Position numbers and translations under genes: made by a program. Of a DNA stretch of 64,000 nucleotides, positions 27,481-36,927 are shown in pieces. The first letter of the stretch is position 1; each line of letters begins with the position of its first letter. Source of the DNA: Bacteroides fragilis (GTDB taxonomy: Bacteria; Bacteroidota; Bacteroidia; Bacteroidales; Bacteroidaceae); contig NZ_SZUU01000003.1 of assembly GCF_019583405.1 (NCBI RefSeq), positions 124,001 to 188,000 of the forward strand. Reading direction: 5' to 3'. A model generated the notes under the pieces. It had not been told where the DNA came from and ran no database searches. It was given only the letters and a program-made list of their open reading frames with translations.

Positions 27481-27798
27481 TTAAGCTACTACTTCTGTAA
27501 TTGTTAACTCTGTGAACTGCTGACGGTGACCGTTCAACTTTCTGTGACCTTTTCTTCTTTTCTTGTGGAAAACAAGTACTTTGTCACCTTTAACCAGGCT
27601 TGAAACAATCTGGCAAACTACTTTTGCACCGTCTACAGTAGGAGCACCTACAGTAACGTTTCCGTCTTTGTCTACCAAAAGAACTTTGTCAAATTCTACA
27701 GTTGCACCATTCTCTGCATTCTGAATGTGGTGAACGAACAATTTCTGGCCAGCTTCAGCTTTAAATTGCTGACCGTTGATTTCTACAATTGCGTACAT
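27481..27798 (-). CDS. rplU: 50S ribosomal protein L21
   Basis: The 105-residue protein begins [20 protein letters not shown] and ends in the basic stretch [18 protein letters not shown], as L21 does. I chose the ATG at 27798 because it starts the conserved protein; 16 upstream in-frame codons are not conserved. A consensus promoter lies at 27890-27920, giving a leader of about 85 bases that may carry autoregulation, though no structure is obvious. Confidence 0.98.
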
Positions 27799-27889
27799 CT
27801 TATATAAATAAATGTAAGTTAGCTCCGTCGGGTGGTCTTTAATCACTTAAAAAACACTTGCTCAAACCCGGTGCGGAATAATCAGGGCA

Positions 27890-27920
27890 CAAAATTACTG
27901 CTTTTATTTGTTTCGGACAA
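27890..27920 (-). promoter_or_regulatory. rplU-rpmA promoter
   Basis: Minus strand: TTG (27918-27920), a 20-base gap, TAATTTTG (27890-27897). It matches the Bacteroides consensus and lies about 92 bases before the rplU start. Confidence 0.6.
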
Positions 27921-28302
27921 GTTTTTCTTTTTCTTTTTTGTTGTTCAGTATGTTATTTTACTCTTTTTCTTCTTTCAGGCAAGGGCAGTTAGAAGGTTGA
28001 TTACTAAATGGAATATGACTTTATTCATTCTGTCACTTTGATAATCGGAACTCCTCAGAATCGTTTATTTCGGACGGGGACGCTTGCCCAAATGAAAAAA
28101 CGCATTCTACAGTTTTTTCCTGATGACATATTTCTTTGGATTTTTGATTGATTGTATACATGAGGAAAGAAAAAATGTCTTGACGGCGGTGAAAGTGTTG
28201 CGGATGGGATCGTATCCCGGTTATTCTGTCATTCCAGAAAGCTCTGCCTGCGGGTGCCAACCGGAAGATGGAGTGTTCCTTTCAAGCCGGATTTTGAATA
28301 AC

Positions 28303-28500
28303 AATAGGAGATATTGGAGAAAACAATAGGAGATATTTTCAAAACACAAGGACATTTTTGGTAAATGCTTACTTCTTTCCGGGTAAATGCTTACTTCTTT
28401 CTGCTAAAATGCCTGCTTCTTTTCGCAAAAAGCCCGGCTTTTCAACCTCGGAAGCCCGGCTCTCCGGCCCCTTAAGCCTCCGTTGGGCTTTTTTCTTCTC
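28303..28500. repeat. degenerate tandem array of nine 22-bp units
   Basis: Nine consecutive units of exactly 22 bp run from 28303 to 28500. Neighbouring units resemble each other most: units 1-2 share AATAGGAGATATT, units 3-5 end in TAAATGC or AAAATGC, units 4-5 share TTACTTCTTTC, units 6-8 end in AGCC, and units 7-8 share CGGCT. The composition drifts from AT-rich to GC-rich along the array. It is not coding in any visible sense. Confidence 0.8.
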
Positions 28501-28600
28501 TCAGAGCATTGGAAACGGACAAGGACTCTGTTATAAAAAACAGATGTTTGCTTTCTTTTTGCACCGTTATTCGGCGAATGGATAACATCCGGTTAATTGC

Positions 28601-29269
28601 TCAGAGCGAACAGTCGGCTTTGTCGTCCGGAACGGAAATTAGCTGACCAAGAGAACTGATGATTCTGTCGTAGGGATAAGCCTGAAACTCTTCGGCAGTG
28701 GTCATACCGCTGGTAACGCCGGCAAAAGAAACTCCGGCAGCAGCGGCCGTTCCTGCATCCACTGTACTGTCACCGATGTATAATACTTCTTCGGGGCATG
28801 CCTTCAATCGGCCGATGGCAAGTAACAAACCTTCAGGATCGGGTTTATGATGTGTCACATCTTCACCTCCGATAATAATGTCAAACCAATCATCCGGCAT
28901 GTGATTTTTCAGGAAACTCAGTATCCGGAACCGGTATTTGGTTGAAATGATTCCGATACGGGCCCCTTGTTTTTTCAGGTACGTAAGCGTGGGGAGAGTA
29001 TCCGGGAAAAGGATGGTGTTTGCATTCATATATACATCTGCCTCTTTTGAATACTCTTGTCTGAATGCTTCCAGTTGACTGGCATCAGTAATTCCTGTAA
29101 GGATGCTGAATGATTCTTCAAGCGTTTTCCCAATGGTACGTTTTATGGTATCATCGGTGACACCGGTGTAGCCGTGTCTCTCGAGTACGCTTCTGAAGCA
29201 GGTTACGATACCGCGTGAAGAGTCTGCTAACGTATAGTCAAAGTCGAATAAATAAACCGTGTATTTCAT
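28601..29269 (-). CDS. HAD hydrolase, phosphoglycolate phosphatase/pyrophosphatase type
   Basis: The 222-residue protein begins MKYTVYLFDFDYTLADSS, the HAD motif I with Asp nucleophile, and carries a helical cap, IGIISTKYRFRIL (motif II) and LYIGDSTVDAGTAAAAGV (motif IV). It is a HAD subfamily IA phosphatase such as PpaX or Gph; the substrate is unknown. I start at 29269 because the -7 box (29285-29292) covers the upstream ATG at 29287. Single-gene unit. Confidence 0.88.
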   Translation of the reverse strand: MKYTVYLFDFDYTLADSSRGIVTCFRSVLERHGYTGVTDDTIKRTIGKTLEESFSILTGITDASQLEAFRQEYSKEADVYMNANTILFPDTLPTLTYLKKQGARIGIISTKYRFRILSFLKNHMPDDWFDIIIGGEDVTHHKPDPEGLLLAIGRLKACPEEVLYIGDSTVDAGTAAAAGVSFAGVTSGMTTAEEFQAYPYDRIISSLGQLISVPDDKADCSL

Positions 29270-29284
29270 TTGCGGAATTTTCGG

Positions 29285-29292
29285 CAAAGATA
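29285..29292 (-). promoter_or_regulatory. -7 box of the HAD gene that decides its start
   Basis: Minus strand TATCTTTG. Because it overlaps the in-frame ATG at 29287, translation must begin at 29269. Confidence 0.6.
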
Positions 29293-29315
29293 GTGATTTT
29301 TTATTTCAATAAAGC

Positions 29316-29831
29316 TTATTTGCGCACTCTGCCTCCCGATATCCAATGGGTCCGGTAATAGGGCTCGTTGAGGCTGCTGACAATTACCCCTTGGCTGGTG
29401 CTGGCATGAACAAACTTTCCATCCTTGAGATAGATGCCCACGTGGGCCACTTTTCTGCGCGATTTCCGGCTGCTGAAAAATACCAGATCACCTTCCCGAA
29501 GATTCCGCCGGGCAACTTTGCTGCTCTCTTTCTTCTGGCCGTCTGTACTTCGTTGCAGTTTGATGTGATACACCTTTTTATAAATCTGGCAAGTCATTCC
29601 CGAACAGTCAGTACCACGTTTCGTCTCCCCACCTCCCCGGTAAGGGGTGCCTATCCACTGGGCCGCCTCCAGATAAAGTTTGTGATTATCTTCCATTCCG
29701 ATATCCACACCCAGGCGTACAGAGGCGCGGGCGAGTGCCTTATAATCAAGTCTGGGGACAGAAGTGCGGCAAGCACTCAGGCTGACAACCAAAGCAGTAA
29801 GGAGCAACAGATTAAAAAGATGTCTCTTCAT
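29316..29831 (-). CDS. NlpC/P60 (C40) cell-wall peptidase lipoprotein
   Basis: The 171-residue protein has a lipoprotein signal (MKRHLFNLLLLTALVVSLSAC, cysteine at residue 21) and one NlpC/P60 domain with the catalytic Cys in RGTDCSGMTCQIY, the His in RKVAHVGIYL and the polar residue region FVHAST. It should cut peptide cross-links (gamma-D-Glu bonds) in peptidoglycan. It starts 7 bases after the stop of the ABC ATPase gene and is the last gene of that unit. Confidence 0.92.
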   Translation of the reverse strand: MKRHLFNLLLLTALVVSLSACRTSVPRLDYKALARASVRLGVDIGMEDNHKLYLEAAQWIGTPYRGGGETKRGTDCSGMTCQIYKKVYHIKLQRSTDGQKKESSKVARRNLREGDLVFFSSRKSRRKVAHVGIYLKDGKFVHASTSQGVIVSSLNEPYYRTHWISGGRVRK

Positions 29832-29838
29832 ACGTTTT

Positions 29839-30543
29839 TTATTCTTCTACATTAAAGTAATCTTCCAGTTCTTTTTCAGCCGAATTATTCTCGTTCACAA
29901 TGTCACGGATGATAATTCCGTGTTCAAGTACTGCGATGCGGGGACAAACATCTACCGTGTGGTTCAGATTATGGCTCGAAATGATGACTGTGGCATTATG
30001 TTCTTCATTATACTTTTTCAGCAGGTGCTTGATTACGGATTGCGAACTCGGATCGAGAAAGTTGAATGGTTCATCCAAAATTATCAATTTGGGATAATGC
30101 AACATGGCCGATATGATTCCTATTTTTTGCTTATTTCCCGCGGAAAAATTACGGATAAACTTCTTTTGCCCCAGTACTTCTCCGTTCATAAAACGTTCGA
30201 AAGGGATCAAACGTTCATCCACCTCCTCTTTTTTCAGTCCATACATTTTGCCGATGAAATAGAAATACTCCTCCGGAGTCAGGTAGCCAATCAGAAAGCC
30301 ATCATCGATAAATGCACCGGTGAAACTTTTCCAGTCTTCACTTTGATTCACATGGATGTCATTAATAATGACCTCTCCGGAGTCGGCTTTCAGCAAATCT
30401 AACATTAAACGGAATAAAGTTGTTTTTCCGGCTCCGTTGTTACCTACCAGGCCAATCATTTCTCCTTGATTGATTGTGTAGCCGTCGATATCGATGGCTG
30501 TTTGGGTACCGAAATTTTTTCGGAGGTTATGTATGGTAATCAT
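29839..30543 (-). CDS. ABC transporter ATP-binding protein
   Basis: The 234-residue protein has Walker A GNNGAGKTT, signature NFSAGNKQK, Walker B LIILDEPFNFLD and the switch histidine in VIISSHNLNHT. The unusual signature (FSAGN instead of LSGGQ) is typical of CcmA-type exporters. It pairs with the DUF5687 membrane protein encoded 30 bases upstream. The substrate is unknown. Confidence 0.93.
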   Translation of the reverse strand: MITIHNLRKNFGTQTAIDIDGYTINQGEMIGLVGNNGAGKTTLFRLMLDLLKADSGEVIINDIHVNQSEDWKSFTGAFIDDGFLIGYLTPEEYFYFIGKMYGLKKEEVDERLIPFERFMNGEVLGQKKFIRNFSAGNKQKIGIISAMLHYPKLIILDEPFNFLDPSSQSVIKHLLKKYNEEHNATVIISSHNLNHTVDVCPRIAVLEHGIIIRDIVNENNSAEKELEDYFNVEE

Positions 30544-30573
30544 ATTCTTTTTTGTTTGATAAATATTGAATCG

Positions 30574-32055
30574 TTATTTACTATCTCTGAATCCTTCCAT
30601 ATTTTCGTAGCGGCGTTGCATGAAACGGACATATACATTGTTTATCCACATAGGGGAGGTCAGGGTGAAGCCTAATCCGATGATTAATATGACAATGTAG
30701 GCCCATGTTTGTCCCAGCAGCATGGGGAGCGTACCATAGAGTGTGGTTGGTACGATGAAAAGTCCGAAACTGATTAACATCTGCATTCCGGTATTCATGC
30801 TTTGTTTGCCTGTGATGCTTTCATTGAGTGGTACGGTTTTATGGTTGTATACCGCCAGTTGGAACAAGATGCAATAGACAGGACCTGTTGTCAGAAAGAT
30901 TAGTGCGACAGCACCCAGCAGGCTGGCTTTTCCCATCACAAAAGCCGGTATCAGCAGGATCAGCGGAATGATTTCCGCCAAGCTATAGATATAATATTTG
31001 GCTGTCAACAGGCTTTTGATAGATTCTTTGCGAGTCATCAGTCCGTCGATATAGTTTCCTTCAAATCCCATAAGTTGTATCAGAATCACCATACCGAATC
31101 CAAGGAAGGAGTATACCAGGACAAAACTCTTCATGTGGTCATACGTACTGCTGAAACTCAGTATGATGGAGAAGATGATTACGAGCATTGCTACCGATCG
31201 GAGTGAAGCCTTACAGCGTTTGTTACGTAGGAGCATTTTCAACTCCAGGCGCATGTATTCGCCCACCTCTCCGTAACGTTCCAGGAAACGGTATTCGGAT
31301 ACGGTTTTTACCTTTGTGTCTTCTACTTTATTGATTTCGTTGTATACTAAACCGCTCATCACTTTGCGGTTGATACACCATATCAGAACAGTGGCTGCCA
31401 ATGTACCCAGGTAAGCAAGTAGATTTCCTTCGATATAACCTTCTCCTAAGTTCATGAAAAAGTCGCTTATAAATCCCGTTTTGGGAATAAAAATAGCGAT
31501 GGCAATTCCACTGTAGATAACGATGGGAAGTAACACCCACCAAATATGTTCGTTAATCAGCGTACGGCAAAGCAGATACCAATATCCGTTGAAAACCATC
31601 AGTAACCAAATGCCGATACTGTAAGTGAGAACTCCTGATATTCCATAAAAAGGAAAGACTGTGAGTGCTGCGAACGGCACGAACAGGAACAGCCAGATAA
31701 GATTGAAAGAGCTGAGCCCGTGGCGGAGAAGCAGAAAGTCGAGTATACGGCTTCGTTTTACGGGAAGTAGCAGGTAAGGTTTTACTTCTTGTGTAGGAGT
31801 TTTTTGGAAGGGGAAACGTATTACAAAGTCCAGGGCAAGCGCAAATATCAGTCCACTGTTCAAAATATGATAGGCTTCCATATTGGGAACTTCTGTGCTG
31901 ATGGCTTTTGCCAGACCGATGCCAATAAATATAAAGTAAGCACCCCAGAAAATAAAGGAGGCATACATAATGTATTTGCCGATTTTATTCTTTTCGTACA
32001 TCGGATGCCGTTTGGCAGCAAGTTTGCCGTGTCGACGCAATTCGTTGAATAGCAT
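30574..32055 (-). CDS. DUF5687 family ABC transporter membrane protein
   Basis: The 493-residue protein has about ten to twelve membrane helices and a soluble middle part (residues about 235-265, EDTKVKTVSEYRFLERYGEV). The N-terminus KLAAKRHPMYEKNKIGKYIM matches the Bacteroidetes DUF5687 family, which occurs next to a single ABC ATPase. I take it as the permease of the pair. It is the first gene of a unit with the ATPase and the NlpC/P60 lipoprotein. A CCACAGA palindrome (32091-32178) lies upstream. Confidence 0.85.
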   Translation of the reverse strand: MLFNELRRHGKLAAKRHPMYEKNKIGKYIMYASFIFWGAYFIFIGIGLAKAISTEVPNMEAYHILNSGLIFALALDFVIRFPFQKTPTQEVKPYLLLPVKRSRILDFLLLRHGLSSFNLIWLFLFVPFAALTVFPFYGISGVLTYSIGIWLLMVFNGYWYLLCRTLINEHIWWVLLPIVIYSGIAIAIFIPKTGFISDFFMNLGEGYIEGNLLAYLGTLAATVLIWCINRKVMSGLVYNEINKVEDTKVKTVSEYRFLERYGEVGEYMRLELKMLLRNKRCKASLRSVAMLVIIFSIILSFSSTYDHMKSFVLVYSFLGFGMVILIQLMGFEGNYIDGLMTRKESIKSLLTAKYYIYSLAEIIPLILLIPAFVMGKASLLGAVALIFLTTGPVYCILFQLAVYNHKTVPLNESITGKQSMNTGMQMLISFGLFIVPTTLYGTLPMLLGQTWAYIVILIIGLGFTLTSPMWINNVYVRFMQRRYENMEGFRDSK

Positions 32056-32090
32056 AGTTCGTTATAGTTTAAGGAGGGGGGAGAGCAAAA

Positions 32091-32178
32091 CCACCACAGA
32101 TTACACCGGTTTTCATTGTCTGAGTTTCATTCTCGGATTTTGAATGACTGTGATTTTAATCTGTGAAATCTGTGGTGG
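32091..32178. repeat. CCACCACAGATT palindrome
   Basis: CCACCACAGATT (32091-32102) and AATCTGTGGTGG (32167-32178) are perfect 12-bp inverted repeats around about 64 bases that themselves hold weak internal repeats. It is related to the palindrome at 2635-2726. Confidence 0.75.
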
Positions 32179-32213
32179 AAAAGATTTTTGATGCTCTTTG
32201 CTTTTAGGATTGA

Positions 32214-35033
32214 TTATTTATTTTCCGCACTGACCATTGTCACTTCCACCTCGTTCTTTTGTTTGAACAGGTCGTCTGCGAATTTCCGGATATCATTTAC
32301 CGTAATGCTGTTGACTATCTTTTCGTAGTCATTCACACGGTTGACGCCGGTATATAGGTATTCGTCGATACTTCCCAACCAGTAGCTATTCTCTTTCAGG
32401 TCTTCGGTATGCTTTTTCAGCATGTACTCTTTCACCTTATTCAAGTTGGTTTCTGACGGACCGGTTTTCGCTATGTTGGTTATCTCGTCAAAGATGATTT
32501 TCATCAATTTCTCTTTCTTATCGGGAGCTGTATCGAAGATGATCTGCAAAAATATTTTTTCTTTGGGATATTTTTGTAACCTTCCACCTACGTATACTCC
32601 ATAGGTACCTCCCTCGTCTTCACGTACTTTTTCTGTGTAAACCAGATCGAGTATCTGGCTTGTCATGCCGAGTAGAAGGTTGTTTCTCAGATCATATTTG
32701 CAGTCTCCGCTATAGAAAACGAATACCGAAGCTTTGGGCGTTTCCTGTTTCTTGGTGAATTCGTTCTTGTAAATGCCCTGACGCACTTCTATTTTGTTAT
32801 CTTTGAAAGTCTCCTGACGATTGATGGCAGGGAGTGCACCCAGGTATTCTGCGATGACCGGTTTCATCTTTTCTACATCTACATTGCCGACAAAGATGAA
32901 TGTGAAGTCGCTTGCATCTTTAAAACGATCCTGATACATAGACAGAATCTTATTGTAATCCATCTGATCCACCATATCGGCTTTTATGCGTTTGGCTCTC
33001 GGATGATTCATATAAACACCGGCCTGAATGGAGTCGTTGAATGCCACATTCGGGTTCAGTTCCTGATTTTTTAACGCTGCTTTACTACGACTTTTATAAG
33101 ATGCAAATGCATCGTTGTCTCTGCGCGGGGCGGTGAATGTGAGGTAAGTGAGCTGCATCATCGTTTCAAAATCCTTGGGAGAGCAACTTCCTGAAACGTT
33201 TTCGGTCGTGAGTGAGATGTTGTAATTGACCGATGCTTTTTTTCCGGCAAGCACTTTCTCAAGATCTACCGCACTGAAGTTACCTAAGCCACCAGCGCCG
33301 ACAGCATCCAGACCGCTTATATTAATGATTTCCGAATCGGGGAATAAAGAACTGCCTCCCAGACTGACACCTTTCATACGGATTTCGTCTGCTTTGAAAT
33401 CGGTCTTTTTTATAATTACCTTTACTCCGTTAGATAGAGTCAGAGTAGTTGTTCCAAAGATATCATCTTTCGTTTCGGAAACAATTTTCCCCCCTTTCGG
33501 AGCTTCGGCCATCAAAGGTTCGTCTGATACCTTGTCTACATAAGCAGTCAGTTTCTCTGCTTTTGCATCTTTCAGCAGTTTGTTTATGGTCGCTTCGGAA
33601 GGCAGTTTCAGACCATCTTTTTCAGGAGCGAAAAGAGCTACTACCTGATTATTGTCCGTAATAAGCCCTTTCATCAATTGGTTGATTGCTGCCACCGGAA
33701 TATTCGGAGCTATCTGATTGATAAAAGTATATTCGTTTTCAATACCCGGTATTGGTTCGTTATCAAGGAAATGACGGACATATTCGTTTACATATTTATC
33801 ATTTTTCTGCTTATCCCGTTCGTTGTAGGCCGATTCCAATTGGCGTAGGTATTCCGCACGGGCACGGTTGTATTCCGTTTCGGTAAAGCCGAACTGACGG
33901 GCACGTTCTATTTCGCGCAACAAGGTAGCGATGCCGTTATCAATACTGTCTTCTTTGCATACTACAACTCCGAGAAAGGCATCCTTGGTTTTGGCTACGA
34001 AAAAGTTGCCGTCTTGCGTTCCGGCATAGATATAGGGCGGATTGGCTGTTTGTGCCAATTCATTCAAACGTGCGTTCAGCATACTACTGATCAGATCCTT
34101 GGCATATTGCTGTATCAGGTAGTCCACATTGCCTTTCTGATTATCAGGAATTGCTTCGTGCTTATTGAAAAGAAGAACCTGTACATGAGGTTGTTCCTTA
34201 TCTTTCAGGATACAGATGATCGGTTCTTTATTATCGGCAACCGGATAATAGATGCGTTCGGCGGCATTCGGCTGTGCCGGAATATCGGCGAACATTGTTT
34301 TGATCTTGGCTTCTACAGCATCTACGTCGATATCACCGACAATGACGATTCCCTGTAGGTCCGGACGATACCACTTTTCATAGTAGTCTCTCAGTGTTTG
34401 TGGTTTGAAGTTCATCACTACGTCCATGGTGCCAATGGGGAAACTGTTGGCATATTTGTCGCCCGGATACATCATCGGTAGAAGTTTCTCTTGCATACGC
34501 ATCATGGCACTCATACGGGTACGCCATTCCTCATTGATAACACCCCGTTCTTTATCAATTTCCTTCGGATCGAGGGTCAGGTCATTGCTCCAGTCGTGGA
34601 GGATCAGTAAACAAGAATCTACTGCTCCGGGAGTGTTGACCGGTACATTGGAGATATTGTAAACCGTTTCGTCAATAGAAGTGTATGCATTCAGGTTTTC
34701 CCCGAATTTAACACCGATACGCTCCAGATATTGCTTCAAGGCATCACCCGGGAAGTGGGTTGTCCCATTGAAACACATGTGTTCCAGAAAATGTGCTAAT
34801 CCGCGTTGATTTTCTTCTTCTTGAATAGAACCCACTTTCTGGGCAATGTAAAAGTCAGCTCGGTTGGCGGGCAGATTGTTCTTACGGATGTAGTAGGTCA
34901 GACCATTGTTCAACTTTCCAATACGTACATTCTTGTCAATAGGGATAGACGGCATTTGCTGTGCAAAGGCCTGCTGGAAGTTGCAGCATAAAATGACTGC
35001 AACCAAAAGTAAACCACGGAATAAATGTTTCAT
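32214..35033 (-). CDS. M16 family zinc metallopeptidase
   Basis: The 939-residue protein has a signal peptide (MKHLFRGLLLVAVILCC, ending QQAFA) and two M16 halves. The N-terminal half carries the inverted zinc motif HFLEH (in GLAHFLEHMCFNGT) and the downstream glutamate in ERGVINEEWR. The C-terminal half, from about residue 500, lacks the motif and closes the chamber, as in pitrilysin and PqqL-like enzymes. It should degrade peptides in the periplasm. I use the start at 35033 for the signal peptide. Single gene. Confidence 0.92.
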   Translation of the reverse strand: MKHLFRGLLLVAVILCCNFQQAFAQQMPSIPIDKNVRIGKLNNGLTYYIRKNNLPANRADFYIAQKVGSIQEEENQRGLAHFLEHMCFNGTTHFPGDALKQYLERIGVKFGENLNAYTSIDETVYNISNVPVNTPGAVDSCLLILHDWSNDLTLDPKEIDKERGVINEEWRTRMSAMMRMQEKLLPMMYPGDKYANSFPIGTMDVVMNFKPQTLRDYYEKWYRPDLQGIVIVGDIDVDAVEAKIKTMFADIPAQPNAAERIYYPVADNKEPIICILKDKEQPHVQVLLFNKHEAIPDNQKGNVDYLIQQYAKDLISSMLNARLNELAQTANPPYIYAGTQDGNFFVAKTKDAFLGVVVCKEDSIDNGIATLLREIERARQFGFTETEYNRARAEYLRQLESAYNERDKQKNDKYVNEYVRHFLDNEPIPGIENEYTFINQIAPNIPVAAINQLMKGLITDNNQVVALFAPEKDGLKLPSEATINKLLKDAKAEKLTAYVDKVSDEPLMAEAPKGGKIVSETKDDIFGTTTLTLSNGVKVIIKKTDFKADEIRMKGVSLGGSSLFPDSEIINISGLDAVGAGGLGNFSAVDLEKVLAGKKASVNYNISLTTENVSGSCSPKDFETMMQLTYLTFTAPRRDNDAFASYKSRSKAALKNQELNPNVAFNDSIQAGVYMNHPRAKRIKADMVDQMDYNKILSMYQDRFKDASDFTFIFVGNVDVEKMKPVIAEYLGALPAINRQETFKDNKIEVRQGIYKNEFTKKQETPKASVFVFYSGDCKYDLRNNLLLGMTSQILDLVYTEKVREDEGGTYGVYVGGRLQKYPKEKIFLQIIFDTAPDKKEKLMKIIFDEITNIAKTGPSETNLNKVKEYMLKKHTEDLKENSYWLGSIDEYLYTGVNRVNDYEKIVNSITVNDIRKFADDLFKQKNEVEVTMVSAENK

Positions 35034-35181
35034 TGTTATACTGTTTTTAAGTTCCACTCACTACAAAAGTTATAGAGCACATAGATCCTATTTTACGGGT
35101 TGAGAATCTGGGCTTTCAGTATCTCCTGAGATGAATTACCTTATTACTGTTTTTCTATCAGTCGCATTGCCGGAAAGTAAA

Positions 35182-35985
35182 TCACATAATCGCTTCTCTT
35201 ATTTTCACTAATTTAGTCAATAATCCTTCCAATAGGTCAAGCTTCAGCATATTGGCACCATCGCTTTTGGCTACTGCCGGATTTTCGTGTGTTTCAATAA
35301 AGAGGCCGTCGGCTCCGACAGCAATACCGGCTTTGGCTACCGTTTCGATTAACTGAGGCATACCGCCTGTTACCCCGCTTGTTTGGTTGGGTTGCTGTAA
35401 AGAGTGCGTGACATCCAGAATGACTGGATAACCGAAAGATTGCATTTCGGGTATTCCCCGATAGTCAATAATCAAATCTTGATAACCGAAAGTTGTCCCG
35501 CGTTCAGTCAGCATAACGTTCTTGTTGCCGGCCTCTATCACCTTATCTGCTGCAAATTGCATGGCAAGCGGAGAGAGGAATTGTCCTTTTTTGATATTGA
35601 TCGTTTTTCCGGTTTTGGCAGCAGCGACCAGTAGGTCTGTTTGTCGGCAGAGGAAAGCGGGTATCTGCAGGATGTCTACATAATCGGCCGCCATGGCTGC
35701 TTCATCGGCTGCGTGAATGTCGGTTACGGTAGGTACTCCGAAAGTGTTGTGTACTTTCTCGAGAACTTTCAACGCCTTTTCGTCACCAATTCCCATGAAC
35801 GAATCTAAGCGGGAGCGGTTGGCTTTGCGGTACGATCCTTTGAATACGTAGGGGATGCCCAGTTTATCGGTGATATTCACTATTCTTTCTGCGATTCGCA
35901 GAGCCATCTCTTCGCCTTCGATGACGCAAGGACCGGCTAACAGGAAAAAATTTCCTGTTTTATTATTCTTCAGTTGTTCTATCAT
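35182..35985 (-). CDS. kdsA: 3-deoxy-8-phosphooctulonate synthase
   Basis: The 267-residue protein contains FFLLAGPCVIEGEEMALRIA, FKGSYRKANRSRLDSFMGIG, and VMLTERGTTFGYQDLIIDYR, all typical of KdsA. It condenses arabinose-5-phosphate with phosphoenolpyruvate to make KDO-8-phosphate for lipopolysaccharide inner core. It lies 15 bases downstream of a lipid kinase gene, so both may serve the cell envelope. Confidence 0.97.
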   Translation of the reverse strand: MIEQLKNNKTGNFFLLAGPCVIEGEEMALRIAERIVNITDKLGIPYVFKGSYRKANRSRLDSFMGIGDEKALKVLEKVHNTFGVPTVTDIHAADEAAMAADYVDILQIPAFLCRQTDLLVAAAKTGKTINIKKGQFLSPLAMQFAADKVIEAGNKNVMLTERGTTFGYQDLIIDYRGIPEMQSFGYPVILDVTHSLQQPNQTSGVTGGMPQLIETVAKAGIAVGADGLFIETHENPAVAKSDGANMLKLDLLEGLLTKLVKIREAIM

Positions 35986-36000
35986 AACATTTATGTTTTA

Positions 36001-36927
36001 TCAATTGGGTATAATCAATGTGGTTGCTTCCGGTATAATTCCTATTTCAATCGGGAAATGACGTGGCAACAAGCGTCCGTCAAGGTCGACAGCGGCATTC
36101 TGGGCACGTAGTACTTTTACTTTTCGGGTACGGTAGGATTTCACCACTTTGTGGTTCAATATACGTCCTTGAATAAGCATCCACAGTCCGGACAAGATTT
36201 GCAGGAACTCGGGACGGTAGATGACCGATACATCCAGCCAGCCATTATAGGGTACGGCACTTGGGGTTTGTCCGTATCCGGTGGCACTTCCCACACAGAC
36301 TGTCATAATCCGCCCGCGGATGTGTTCGTCGTTAATCTTGAGATGTGAACGATAAAGCTTACGTTCGAATATCAGCAGGAAGAGAGCTGCCAGATAGGAG
36401 AGAAACTTTACTCCCCAGAAACGTTTGGTCTGGTCCGTGATTTTTACGATACGCGCACCTAATCCTATATTGACTGCATTGAGGAAGTAACGTCGTTGGT
36501 GTTTTTCGCCATCGTAAAAGTTGCAGTAACCCACGTCTATTTTCTTCCGGCGGTTATTGATAATCCAGTCTACTGCCTGTTTGTATTCCAGATTCAATTC
36601 CCAGTATCTGGCAAAGTCGTTTCCTATTCCGTTGGGGATGATACCGATGGCTATCTCTTCTTTTTTCTCTGCGTTCGAACTCATAATGCCGTTAATGGCA
36701 TCATTCAATGCACCGTCTCCGCCCACCACTACGATGGTGCGATAGCCGTTGTTGGCCAGAATACCGGCGAGCCGTTCTACCGATCCGAAACCCTCGGACT
36801 GCACATAGTCGTATGATACTCCCTTAGAGTCCATGTACTCTTTTATTTCTTTCCACCGTTTCTGCACCTTTCGTGTGCCTGCTTTGGGGTTGTAGATTAC
36901 GCCCCATTTTCCAGGTTCTACGCTCAT
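36001..36927 (-). CDS. diacylglycerol/lipid kinase family protein
   Basis: The 308-residue protein has the lipid kinase nucleotide motif VVVGGDGALNDAINGIM and an IGIIPNGIGNDFAR segment, as in YegS and DgkB. It phosphorylates diacylglycerol or a related lipid, recycling it into phosphatidic acid; specificity is unknown. The start at 36927 gives a normal family length. It is the first gene of a unit with kdsA. Confidence 0.92.
   Translation of the reverse strand: MSVEPGKWGVIYNPKAGTRKVQKRWKEIKEYMDSKGVSYDYVQSEGFGSVERLAGILANNGYRTIVVVGGDGALNDAINGIMSSNAEKKEEIAIGIIPNGIGNDFARYWELNLEYKQAVDWIINNRRKKIDVGYCNFYDGEKHQRRYFLNAVNIGLGARIVKITDQTKRFWGVKFLSYLAALFLLIFERKLYRSHLKINDEHIRGRIMTVCVGSATGYGQTPSAVPYNGWLDVSVIYRPEFLQILSGLWMLIQGRILNHKVVKSYRTRKVKVLRAQNAAVDLDGRLLPRHFPIEIGIIPEATTLIIPN

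Larger units (their letters stand above)
27799..28600. other. 800-base spacer with promoter, AT-rich part and a 22-bp tandem array
   Basis: From right to left in the minus direction, this spacer separates the rplU promoter from the end of a HAD gene. The part at 28303-28500 is a tandem array with an exact 22-bp period. The 28033-28300 part can be read as a 75-codon minus-strand frame, but I see no ribosome site or family and do not call a gene. Confidence 0.6.

Noticed and set aside
28033..28260. A 75-codon minus-strand frame in the spacer upstream of rplU
   Set aside because: No ribosome site, no recognised family, and it lies next to a repeat array. It may be an eroded or chance frame, so I do not call it a gene.
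28303..28500. CRISPR array
   Set aside because: The units are contiguous 22-mers that change gradually; there are no identical repeats separated by unique spacers, and no cas genes.
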